DNA from: Henricia sp. BOLD:AAB3569
Taxonomy: Eukaryota > Echinodermata > Asteroidea > Spinulosida > Echinasteridae
DNA length: 64,000 nt
Assembly: GCA_037783545.1 (NCBI GenBank)
Contig: JBBELK010000816.1
Coordinates: 1-64,000, forward strand
Reading direction: 5' to 3'
Shown: positions 35,583 to 47,709 of the stretch, piece by piece
How the letters are laid out: every line of letters begins with the position of its first letter
Numbering within the stretch: position 1 is the first letter of the stretch
Position numbers and translations under genes: made by a program
Notes under the pieces: model-generated
Told to the model about the DNA's origin: nothing
What the model saw: the letters and a program-made list of their open reading frames with translations, nothing else
Database searches by the model: none

Positions 35583-35871
35583 GGGGGCGGTCGGGTTGGC
35601 GTACGGGTTCTTTCCTCGCCTTTCACCTCTGGGGTCCCGGGTTCGAATCCGGGGCGTGTATGTGGATTGGGTTTGCAGTCCCTACTTGACCGCGTGGGTT
35701 TTCCCCTGGGGCATTTCTCTGGGGGTTTTCCTCCCACTTCTAAAACTGCAACTCCTTCTTCGTCATCTCAAGTTGATAATATAGTATAGTTAAAGCTAAA
35801 ACCGTATAGTTGATGGCATAAAGGGCCTTAGTTGCCGAAGATGCCATAAAATATACAACAACAACAACAAC
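35583..35871 (+). mobile_element. tRNA-derived SINE copy 10 (last in the window)
   Basis: 289 bp, AACAAC tail class, intact promoter boxes and the common target duplication. No SINE sequence is found to the right of this copy, so 35871 marks the right edge of the SINE-bearing HOR domain. Confidence 0.93.
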
Positions 35872-38800
35872 ATGCTCAGTCCATCGGACTGTCGTTGACA
35901 CGGCCCAGTTTGGGACGGGATTTTGGTCAAAGTGTGGTCCAAACGTCGGCAAATTTGGAGGTCGCAAAATGTTCCGACGAACTTCAAATTTTGCATGCTC
36001 CAAGCACTCTTTATTGCGCACTTGTCCTAAAAAATTGACAGACTTTCGCCGGGAAATGGCAGAGAAATTTCAGAGTTTAGGAAAAAAGGGGTTGGAGCTT
36101 CCTGGATGCTCCCGCAACCTGTGGCTGTCTGTACACACCTCTTTGGTGTACTCCTGACTCGTGCGCATGCTCAGTCCATCGGACTGTCGTTGACACGGCC
36201 CAGTTTGGGACGGGATTTTGGTCAAAGTGTGGTCCAAACGTCGGCAAATTTGGAGGTCGAAAAATGTTCCGACGAACTTCAAATTTTGCATGCTCCAAGC
36301 ACTCTATATTGCGCACTTGTCCTAAAAAATTGACAGACTTTCGCCGGGAAATGGCAGAGAAATTTCAGAGTTTAAGAAAAAAGGGGTTGGAGCTTCCTGG
36401 ATGCTCCCGCAACCTGTGGCTGTCTGTACACACCTCTTTGGTGTACTCCTGACTCGTGCGCATGCTCAGTCCATCGGACTGTCGTTGACACGGCCCAGTT
36501 TGGGACGGGATTTTGGTCAAAGTGTGGTCCAAACGTCGGCAAATTTGGAGGTCGAAAAATGTTCCGACGAACTTCAAATTTTGCATGCTCCAAGCACTCT
36601 ATATTGCGCACTTGTCCTAAAAAATTGACAGACTTTCGCCGGGAAATGGCAGAGAAATTTCAGAGTTTAAGAAAAAAGGGGTTGGAGCTTCCTGGATGCT
36701 CCCGCAACCTGTGGCTGTCTGTACACACCTCTTTGGTGTACTCCTGACTCGTGCGCATGCTCAGTCCATCGGACTGTCGTTGACACGGCCCAGTTTGGGA
36801 CGGGATTTTGGTCAAAGTGTGGTCCAAACGTCGGCAAATTTGGAGGTCAAAAAATGTTCCGACGAACTTCAAATTTTGCATGCTCCAAGCACTCTATATT
36901 GCGCACTTGTCCTAAAAAATTGACAGACTTTCGCCGGGAAATGGCAGAGAAATTTCAGAGTTTAAGAAAAAAGGGGTTGGAGCTTCCTGGATGCTCCCGC
37001 AACCTGTGGCTGTCTGTACACACCTCTTTGGTGTACTCCTGACTCGTGCGCATGCTCAGTCCATCGGACTGTCGTTGACACGGCCCAGTTTGGGACGGGA
37101 TTTTGGTCAAAGTGTGGTCCAAACGTCGGCAAATTTGGAGGTCGAAAAATGTTCCGACGAACTTCAAATTTTGCATGCTCCAAGCACTCTATATTGCGCA
37201 CTTGTCCTAAAAAATTGACAGACTTTCGTCGGGAAATGGCAGAGAAATTTCAGAGTTTAAGAAAAAAGGGGTTGGAGCTTCCTGGATGCTCCCGCAAACT
37301 GTGGCTGTCTGTACACACCTCTTTGGTGTACTCCTGACTCGTGCGCATGCTCAGTCCATCGGACTGTCGTTGACACGGCCCAGTTTGGGACGGGATTTTG
37401 GTCAAAGTGTGGTCCAAACGTCGGCAAATTTGGAGGTCGAAAAATGTTCCGACGAACTTCAAATTTTGCATGCTCCAAGCACTCTATATTGCGCACTTGT
37501 CCTAAAAAATTGACAGACTTTCGCCGGGAAATGGCAGAGAAATTTCAGAGTTTAAGAAAAAAGGGGTTGGAGCTTGCTGGATGCTCCCGCAACCTGTGGC
37601 TGTCTGTACACACCTCTTTGGTGTACTCCTGACTCGTGCGCATGCTCAGTCCTTCGGACTGTCGTTGACACGGCCCAGTTTGGGACGGGATTTTGGTCAA
37701 AGTGTGGTCCAAACGTCGGCAAATTTGGAGGTCGAAAAATGTTCCGACGAACTTCAAATTTTGCATGCTCCAAGCACTCTATATTGCGCACTTGTCCTAA
37801 AAAATTGACAGACTTTCGCCGGGAAATGGCAGAGAAATTTCAGAGTTTAAGAAAAAAAGGTTGGAGCTTCCTGGATGCTCCCGCAACCTGTGGCTGTCTG
37901 TACACACCTCTTTGGTGTACTCCTGACTCGTGCGCATGCTCAGTCCATCGGACTGTCGTTGACACGGCCCAGTTTGGGACGGGATTTTGGTCAAAGTGTG
38001 GTCCAAACGTCGGCAAATTTGGAGGTCGAAAAATGTTCCGACGAACTTCAAATTTTGCATGCTCCAAGCACTCTATATTGCGCACTTGTCCTAAAAAATT
38101 GACAGACTTTCGCCGGGAAATGGCAGAGAAATTTCAGAGTTTAAGAAAAAAGGGGTTGGAGCTTCCTGGATGCTCCCGCAACCTGTGGCTGTCTGTACAC
38201 ACCTCTTTGGTGTACTCCTGACTCGTGCGCATGCTCAGTCCATCGGACTGTCGTTGACACGGCCCAGTTTGGGACGGGATTTTGGTCAAAGTGTGGTCCA
38301 AACGTCGGCAAATTTGGAGGTCGAAAAATGTTCCGACGAACTTCAAATTTTGCATGCTCCAAGCACTCTATATTGCGCACTTGTCCTAAAAAATTGACAG
38401 ACTTTCGCCGGGAAATGGCAGAGAAATTTCAGAGTTTAAGAAAAAAGGGGTTGGAGCTTCCTGGATGCTCCCGCAACCTGTGGCTGTCTGTACACACCTC
38501 TTTGGTGTACTCCTGACTCGTGCGCATGCTCAGTCCATCGGACTGTCGTTGACACGGCCCAGTTTGGGACGGGATTTTGGTCAAAGTGTGGTCCAAACGT
38601 CGGCAAATTTGGAGGTCGAAAAATGTTCCGACGAACTTCAAATTTTGCATGCTCCAAGCACTCTATATTGCGCACTTGTCCTAAAAAATTGACAGACTTT
38701 CGCCGGGAAATGGCAGAGAAATTTCAGAGTTTAAGAAAAAAGGGGTTGGAGCTTGCTGGATGCTCCCGCAACCTGTGGCTGTCTGTACACACCTCTTTGG

Positions 38801-41800
38801 TGTACTCCTGACTCGTGCGCATGCTCAGTCCTTCGGACTGTCGTTGACACGGCCCAGTTTGGGACGGGATTTTGGTCAAAGTGTGGTCCAAACGTCGGCA
38901 AATTTGGAGGTCGAAAAATGTTCCGACGAACTTCAAATTTTGCATGCTCCAAGCACTCTATATTGCGCACTTGTCCTAAAAAATTGACAGACTTTCGCCG
39001 GGAAATGGCAGAGAAATTTCAGAGTTTAAGAAAAAAGGGGTTGGAGCTTCCTGGATGCTCCCGCAACCTGTGGCTGTCTGTACACACCTCTTTGGTGTAC
39101 TCCTGACTCGTGCGCATGCTCAGTCCTTCGGACTGTCGTTGACACGGCCCAGTTTGGGACGGGATTTTGGTCAAAGTGTGGTCCAAACGTCGGCAAATTT
39201 GGAGGTCGAAAAATGTTCCGACGAACTTCAAATTTTGCATGCTCCAAGCACTCTATATTGCGCACTTGTCCTAAAAAATTGACAGACTTTCGCCGGGAAA
39301 TGGCAGAGAAATTTCAGAGTTTAAGAAAAAAGGGGTTGGAGCTTCCTGGATGCTCCCGCAACCTGTGGCTGTCTGTACACACCTCTTTGGTGTACTCCTG
39401 ACTCGTGCGCATGCTCAGTCCATCGGACTGTCGTTGACACGGCCCAGTTTGGGACGGGATTTTGGTCAAAGTGTGGTCCAAACGTCGGCAAATTTGGAGG
39501 TCGAAAAATGTTCCGACGAACTTCAAATTTTGCATGCTCCAAGCACTCTATATTGCGCACTTGTCCTAAAAAATTGACAGACTTTCGCCGGGAAATGGCA
39601 GAGAAATTTCAGAGTTTAAGAAAAAAGGGGTTGGAGCTTCCTGGATGCTCCCGCAACCTGTGGCTGTCTGTACACACCTCTTTGGTGTACTCCTGACTCG
39701 TGCGCATGCTCAGTCCTTCGGACTGTCGTTGACACGGCCCAGTTTGGGACGGGACTTTGGTCAAAGTGTGGTCCAAACGTCGGCAAATTTGGAGGTCGAA
39801 AAATGTTCCGACGAACTTCAAATTTTGCATGCTCCAAGCACTCTATATTGCGCACTTGTCCTAAGAAATTGACAGACTTTCGCCGGGAAATGGCAGAGAA
39901 ATTTCAGAGTTTAGGAAAGAAGGGGTTGGAGCTTCCTGGATGCTCCCGCAACCTGTGGCTGTCTGTACACACCTCTTTGGTGTACTCCTGACTCGTGCGC
40001 ATGCTCAGTCCATCGGACTGTCGTTGACACGGCCCAGTTTGGGACGGGATTTTGGTCAAAGTGTGGTCCAAACGTCGGCAAATTTGGAGGTCGAAAAATG
40101 TTCCGACGAACTTCAAATTTTGCATGCTCCAAGCACTCTATATTGCGCACTTGTCCTAAAAAATTGACAGACTTTCGCCGGGAAATGGCAGAGAAATTTC
40201 AGAGTTTAAGAAAAAAGGGGTTGGAGCTTGCTGGATGCTCCCGCAACCTGTGGCTGTCTGTACACACCTCTTTGGTGTACTCCTGACTCGTGCGCATGCT
40301 CAGTCCTTCGGACTGTCGTTGACACGGCCCAGTTTGGGACGGGATTTTGGTCAAAGTGTGGTCCAAACGTCGGCAAATTTGGAGGTCGAAAAATGTTCCG
40401 ACGAACTTCAAATTTTGCATGCTCCAAGCACTCTATATTGCGCACTTGTCCTAAAAAATTGACAGACTTTCGCCGGGAAATGGCAGAGAAATTTCAGAGT
40501 TTAAGAAAAAAGGGGTTGGAGCTTCCTGGATGCTCCCGCAAACTGTGGCTGTCTGTACACACCTCTTTGGTGTACTCCTGACTCGTGCGCATGCTCAGTC
40601 CATCGGACTGTCGTTGACACGGCCCAGTTTGGGACGGGATTTTGGTCAAAGTGTGGTCCAAACGTCGGCAAATTTGGAGGTCGAAAAATGTTCCGACGAA
40701 CTTCAAATTTTGCATGCTCCAAGCACTCTATATTGCGCACTTGTCCTAAAAAATTGACAGACTTTCGCCGGGAAATGGCAGAGAAATTTCAGAGTTTAAG
40801 AAAAAAGGGGTTGGAGCTTCCTGGATGCTCCCGCAACCTGTGGCTGTCTGTACACACCTCTTTGGTGTACTCCTGACTCGTGCGCATGCTCAGTCCTTCG
40901 GACTGTCGTTGACACGGCCCAGTTTGGGGCGGGACTTTGGTCAAAGTGTGGTCCAAACGTCGGCAAATTTGGAGGTCGAAAAATGTTCCGACGAACTTCA
41001 AATTTTGCATGCTCCAAGCACTCTATATTGCGCACTTGTCCTAAGAAATTGACAGACTTTCGCCGGGAAATGGCAGAGAAATTTCAGAGTTTAGGAAAAA
41101 AGGGGTTGGAGCTTCCTGGATGCTCCCGCAACCTGTGGCTGTCTGTACACACCTCTTTGGTGTACTCCTGACTCGTGCGCATGCTCAGTCCATCGGACTG
41201 TCGTTGACACGGCCCAGTTTGGGACGGGATTTTGGTCAAAGTGTGGTCCAAACGTCGGCAAATTTGGAGGTCGAAAAATGTTCCGACGAACTTCAAATTT
41301 TGCATGCTCCAAGCACTCTATATTGCGCACTTGTCCTAAAAAATTGACAGACTTTCGCCGGGAAATGGCAGAGAAATTTCAGAGTTTAAGAAAAAAGGGT
41401 TGGAGCTTCCTGGATGCTCCCGCAACCTGTGGCTGTCTGTACACACCTCTTTGGTGTACTCCTGACTCGTGCGCATGCTCAGTCCATCGGACTGTCGTTG
41501 ACACGGCCCAGTTTGGGACGGGATTTTGGTCAAAGTGTGGTCCAAACGTCGGCAAATTTGGAGGTCGAAAAATGTTCCGACGAACTTCAAATTTTGCATG
41601 CTCCAAGCACTCTATATTGCGCACTTGTCCTAAAAAATTGACAGACTTTCGCCGGGAAATGGCAGAGAAATTTCAGAGTTTAAGAAAAAAGGGGTTGGAG
41701 CTTCCTGGATGCTCCCGCAACCTGTGGCTGTCTGTACACACCTCTTTGGTGTACTCCTGACTCGTGCGCATGCTCAGTCCATCGGACTGTCGTTGACACG

Positions 41801-42293
41801 GCCCAGTTTGGGACGGGATTTTGGTCAAAGTGTGGTCCAAACGTCGGCAAATTTGGAGGTCGAAAAATGTTCCGACGAACTTCAAATTTTGCATGCTCCA
41901 AGCACTCTATATTGCGCACTTGTCCTAAAAAATTGACAGACTTTCGCCGGGAAATGGCAGAGAAATTTCAGAGTTTAAGAAAAAAGGGGTTGGAGCTTCC
42001 TGGATGCTCCCGCAACCTGTGGCTGTCTGTACACACCTCTTTGGTGTACTCCTGACTCGTGCGCATGCTCAGTCCATCGGACTGTCGTTGACACGGCCCA
42101 GTTTGGGACGGGATTTTGGTCAAAGTGTGGTCCAAACGTCGGCAAATTTGGAGGTCGAAAAATGTTCCGACGAACTTCAAATTTTGCATGCTCCAAGCAC
42201 TCTATATTGCGCACTTGTCCTAAAAAATTGACAGACTTTCGCCGGGAAATGGCAGAGAAATTTCAGAGTTTAAGAAAAAAGGGGTTGGAGCTT

Positions 42294-44653
42294 GCTGGAT
42301 GCTCCCGCAACCTGTGGCTGTCTGTACACACCTCTTTGGTGTACTCCTGACTCGTGCGCATGCTCAGTCCTTCGGACTGTCGTTGACACGGCCCAGTTTG
42401 GGACGGGATTTTGGTCAAAGTGTGGTCCAAACGTCGGCAAATTTGGAGGTCGAAAAATGTTCCGACGAACTTCAAATTTTGCATGCTCCAAGCACTCTAT
42501 ATTGCGCACTTGTCCTAAAAAATTGACAGACTTTCGCCGGGAAATGGCAGAGAAATTTCAGAGTTTAAGAAAAAAGGGGTTGGAGCTTCCTGGATGCTCC
42601 CGCAACCTGTGGCTGTCTGTACACACCTCTTTGGTGTACTCCTGACTCGTGCGCATGCTCAGTCCATCGGACTGTCGTTGACACGGCCCAGTTTGGGACG
42701 GGATTTTGGTCAAAGTGTGGTCCAAACGTCGGCAAATTTGGAGGTCGAAAAATGTTCCGACGAACTTCAAATTTTGCATGCTCCAAGCACTCTATATTGC
42801 GCACTTGTCCTAAAAAATTGACAGACTTTCGCCGGGAAATGGCAGAGAAATTTCAGAGTTTAAGAAAAAAGGGGTTGGAGCTTCCTGGATGCTCCCGCAA
42901 CCTGTGGCTGTCTGTACACACCTCTTTGGTGTACTCCTGACTCGTGCGCATGCTCAGTCCTTCGGACTGTCGTTGACACGGCCCAGTTTGGGACGGGACT
43001 TTGGTCAAAGTGTGGTCCAAACGTCGGCAAATTTGGAGGTCGAAAAATGTTCCGACGAACTTCAAATTTTGCATGCTCCAAGCACTCTATATTGCGCACT
43101 TGTCCTAAGAAATTGACAGACTTTCGCCGGGAAATGGCAGAGAAATTTCAGAGTTTAGGAAAGAAGGGGTTGGAGCTTCCTGGATGCTCCCGCAACCTGT
43201 GGCTGTCTGTACACACCTCTTTGGTGTACTCCTGACTCGTGCGCATGCTCAGTCCATCGGACTGTCGTTGACACGGCCCAGTTTGGGACGGGATTTTGGT
43301 CAAAGTGTGGTCCAAACGTCGGCAAATTTGGAGGTCGAAAAATGTTCCGACGAACTTCAAATTTTGCATGCTCCAAGCACTCTATATTGCGCACTTGTCC
43401 TAAAAAATTGACAGACTTTCGCCGGGAAATGGCAGAGAAATTTCAGAGTTTAAGAAAAAAGGGGTTGGAGCTTGCTGGATGCTCCCGCAACCTGTGGCTG
43501 TCTGTACACACCTCTTTGGTGTACTCCTGACTCGTGCGCATGCTCAGTCCTTCGGACTGTCGTTGACACGGCCCAGTTTGGGACGGGATTTTGGTCAAAG
43601 TGTGGTCCAAACGTCGGCAAATTTGGAGGTCGAAAAATGTTCCGACGAACTTCAAATTTTGCATGCTCCAAGCACTCTATATTGCGCACTTGTCCTAAAA
43701 AATTGACAGACTTTCGCCGGGAAATGGCAGAGAAATTTCAGAGTTTAAGAAAAAAGGGGTTGGAGCTTCCTGGATGCTCCCGCAACCTGTGGCTGTCTGT
43801 ACACACCTCTTTGGTGTACTCCTGACTCGTGCGCATGCTCAGTCCATCGGACTGTCGTTGACACGGCCCAGTTTGGGACGGGATTTTGGTCAAAGTGTGG
43901 TCCAAACGTCGGCAAATTTGGAGGTCGAAAAATGTTCCGACGAACTTCAAATTTTGCATGCTCCAAGCACTCTATATTGCGCACTTGTCCTAAAAAATTG
44001 ACAGACTTTCGCCGGGAAATGGCAGAGAAATTTCAGAGTTTAAGAAAAAAGGGGTTGGAGCTTCCTGGATGCTCCCGCAACCTGTGGCTGTCTGTACACA
44101 CCTCTTTGGTGTACTCCTGACTCGTGCGCATGCTCAGTCCTTCGGACTGTCGTTGACACGGCCCAGTTTGGGACGGGACTTTGGTCAAAGTGTGGTCCAA
44201 ACGTCGGCAAATTTGGAGGTCGAAAAATGTTCCGACGAACTTCAAATTTTGCATGCTCCAAGCACTCTATATTGCGCACTTGTCCTAAGAAACTGACAGA
44301 CTTTCGCCGGGAAATGGCAGAGAAATTTCAGAGTTTAGGAAAAAAGGGGTTGGAGCTTCCTGGATGCTCCCGCAACCTGTGGCTGTCTGTACACACCTCT
44401 TTGGTGTACTCCTGACTCGTGCGCATGCTCAGTCCATCGGACTGTCGTTGACACGGCCCAGTTTGGGACGGGATTTTGGTCAAAGTGTGGTCCAAACGTC
44501 GGCAAATTTGAAGGTCGAAAAATGTTCCGACGAACTTCAAATTTTGCATGCTCCAAGCACTCTATATTGCGCACTTGTCCTAAAAAATTGACAGACTTTC
44601 GCTGGGAAATGGCAGAGAAATTTCAGAGTTTAAGAAAAAAGGGGTTGGAGCTT
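42294..44653 (+). repeat. two tandem four-monomer HOR units, type 1 (2 x 1,180 bp)
   Basis: Each unit consists of a CTTGCTGG monomer with TTCGG dyad, a plain monomer, a GGGACTTTGG monomer and a TTTAGGAAA monomer. The units start at 42294 and 43474; a third with the same order starts at 45834. Similar but less regular sets start near 38755 and 40230. The repeat of an ordered set of variants defines a true HOR rather than random monomer variation. Confidence 0.85.
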
Positions 44654-47600
44654 CCTGGATGCTCCCGCAACCTGTGGCTGTCTGTACACACCTCTTTGGT
44701 GTACTCCTGACTCGTGCGCATGCTCAGTCCATCGGACTGTCGTTGACACGGCCCAGTTTGGGACGGGATTTTGGTCAAAGTGTGGTCCAAACGTCGGCAA
44801 ATTTGGAGGTCGAAAAATGTTCCGACGAACTTCAAATTTTGCATGCTCCAAGCACTCTATATTGCGCACTTGTCCTAAAAAATTGACAGACTTTCGCCGG
44901 GAAATGGCAGAGAAATTTCAGAGTTTAAGAAAAAAGGGGTTGGAGCTTCCTGGATGCTCCCGCAACCTGTGGCTGTCTGTACACACCTCTTTGGTGTACT
45001 CCTGACTCGTGCGCATGCTCAGTCCATCGGACTGTCGTTGACACGGCCCAGTTTTGGACGGGATTTTGGTCAAAGTGTGGTCCAAACGTCGGCAAATTTG
45101 GAGGTCGAAAAATGTTCCGACGAACTTCAAATTTTGCATGCTCTAAGCACTCTATATTGCGCACTTGTCCTAAAAAATTGACAGACTTTCGCCGGGAAAT
45201 GGCAGAGAAATTTCAGAGTTTAAGAAAAAAGGGGTTGGAGCTTCCTGGATGCTCCCGCAACCTGTGGCTGTCTGTACACACCTCTTTGGTGTACTCCTGA
45301 CTCGTGCGCATGCTCAGTCCTTCGGACTGTCGTTGACACGGCCCAGTTTGTGACGGGATTTTGGTCAAAGTGTGGTCCAAACGTCGGCAAATTTGGAGGT
45401 CGAAAAATGTTCCGACGAACTTCAAATTTTGCATGCTCCAAGCACTCTATATTGCGCACTTGTCCTAAGAAATTGACAGACTTTCGCCGGGAAATGGCAG
45501 AGAAATTTCAGAGTTTAGGAAAAAAGGGGTTGGAGCTTCCTGGATGCTCCCGCAACCTGTGGCTGTCTGTACACACCTCTTTGGTATACTCCTGACTCGT
45601 GCGCATGCTCAGTCCATCGGACTGTCGTTGACACGGCCCAGTTTGGGACGGGATTTTGGTCAAAGTGTGGTCCAAACGTCGGCAAATTTGGAGGTCGAAA
45701 AATGTTCCGACGAACTTCAAATTTTGCATGCTCCAAGCACTCTATATTGCGCACTTGTCCTAAAAAATTGACAGACTTTCGCCGGGAAATGGCAGAGAAA
45801 TTTCAGAGTTTAAGAAAAAAGGGGTTGGAGCTTGCTGGATGCTCCCGCAACCTGTGGCTGTCTGTACACACCTCTTTGGTGTACTCCTGACTCGTGCGCA
45901 TGCTCAGTCCTTCGGACTGTCGTTGACACGGCCCAGTTTGGGACGGGATTTTGGTCAAAGTGTGGTCCAAACGTCGGCAAATTTGGAGGTCGAAAAATGT
46001 TCCGACGAACTTCAAATTTTGCATGCTCCAAGCACTCTATATTGCGCACTTGTCCTAAAAAATTGACAGACTTTCGCCGGGAAATGGCAGAGAAATTTCA
46101 GAGTTTAAGAAAAAAGGGGTTGGAGCTTCCTGGATGCTCCCGCAACCTGTGGCTGTCTGTACACACCTCTTTGGTGTACTCCTGACTCGTGCGCATGCTC
46201 AGTCCATCGGACTGTCGTTGACACGGCCCAGTTTGGGACGGGATTTTGGTCAAAGTGTGGTCCAAACGTCGGCAAATTTGGAGGTCGAAAAATGTTCCGA
46301 CGAACTTCAAATTTTGCATGCTCCAAGCACTCTATATTGCGCACTTGTCCTAAAAAATTGACAGACTTTCGCCGGGAAATGGCAGAGAAATTTCAGAGTT
46401 TAAGAAAAAAGGGGTTGGAGCTTCCTGGATGCTCCCGCAACCTGTGGCTGTCTGTACACACCTCTTTGGTGTACTCCTGACTCGTGCGCATGCTCAGTCC
46501 TTCGGACTGTCGTTGACACGGCCCAGTTTGGGACGGGACTTTGGTCAAAGTGTGGTCCAAACGTCGGCAAATTTGGAGGTCGAAAAATGTTCCGACGAAC
46601 TTCAAATTTTGCATGCTCCAAGCACTCTATATTGCGCACTTGTCCTAAGAAACTGACAGACTTTCGCCGGGAAATGGCAGAGAAATTTCAGAGTTTAGGA
46701 AAAAAGGGGTTGGAGCTTCCTGGATGCTCCCGCAACCTGTGGCTGTCTGTACACACCTCTTTGGTGTACTCCTGACTCGTGCGCATGCTCAGTCCATCGG
46801 ACTGTCGTTGACACGGCCCAGTTTGGGACGGGATTTTGGTCAAAGTGTGGTCCAAACGTCGGCAAATTTGAAGGTCGAAAAATGTTCCGACGAACTTCAA
46901 ATTTTGCATGCTCCAAGCACTCTATATTGCGCACTTGTCCTAAAAAATTGACAGACTTTCGCTGGGAAATGGCAGAGAAATTTCAGAGTTTAAGAAAAAA
47001 GGGGTTGGAGCTTCCTGGATGCTCCCGCAACCTGTGGCTGTCTGTACACACCTCTTTGGTGTACTCCTGACTCGTGCGCATGCTCAGTCCTTCGGACTGT
47101 CGTTGACACGGCCCAGTTTGGGACGGGACTTTGGTCAAAGTGTGGTCCAAACGTCGGCAAATTTGGAGGTCGAAAAATGTTCCGACGAACTTCAAATTTT
47201 GCATGCTCCAAGCACTCTATATTGCGCACTTGTCCTAAGAAATTGACAGACTTTCGCCGGGAAATGGCAGAGAAATTTCAGAGTTTAGGAAAAAAGGGGT
47301 TGGAGCTTCCTGGATGCTCCCGCAACCTGTGGCTGTCTGTACACACCTCTTTGGTGTACTCCTGACTCGTGCGCATGCTCAGTCCATCGGACTGTCGTTG
47401 ACACGGCCCAGTTTGGGACGGGATTTTGGTCAAAGTGTGGTCCAAACGTCGGCAAATTTGGAGGTCGAAAAATGTTCCGACGAACTTCAAATTTTGCATG
47501 CTCCAAGCACTCTATATTGCGCACTTGTCCTAAACAATTGACAGACTTTCGCCGGGAAATGGCAGAGAAATTTCAGAGTTTAAGAAAAAAGGGGTTGGAG

Positions 47601-47709
47601 CTTCCTGGATGCTCCCGCAACCTGTGGCTGTCTGTACACACCTCTTTGGTGTACTCCTGACTCGTGCGCATGCTCAGTCCATCGGACTGTCGTTGACACG
47701 GCCCAGTTT

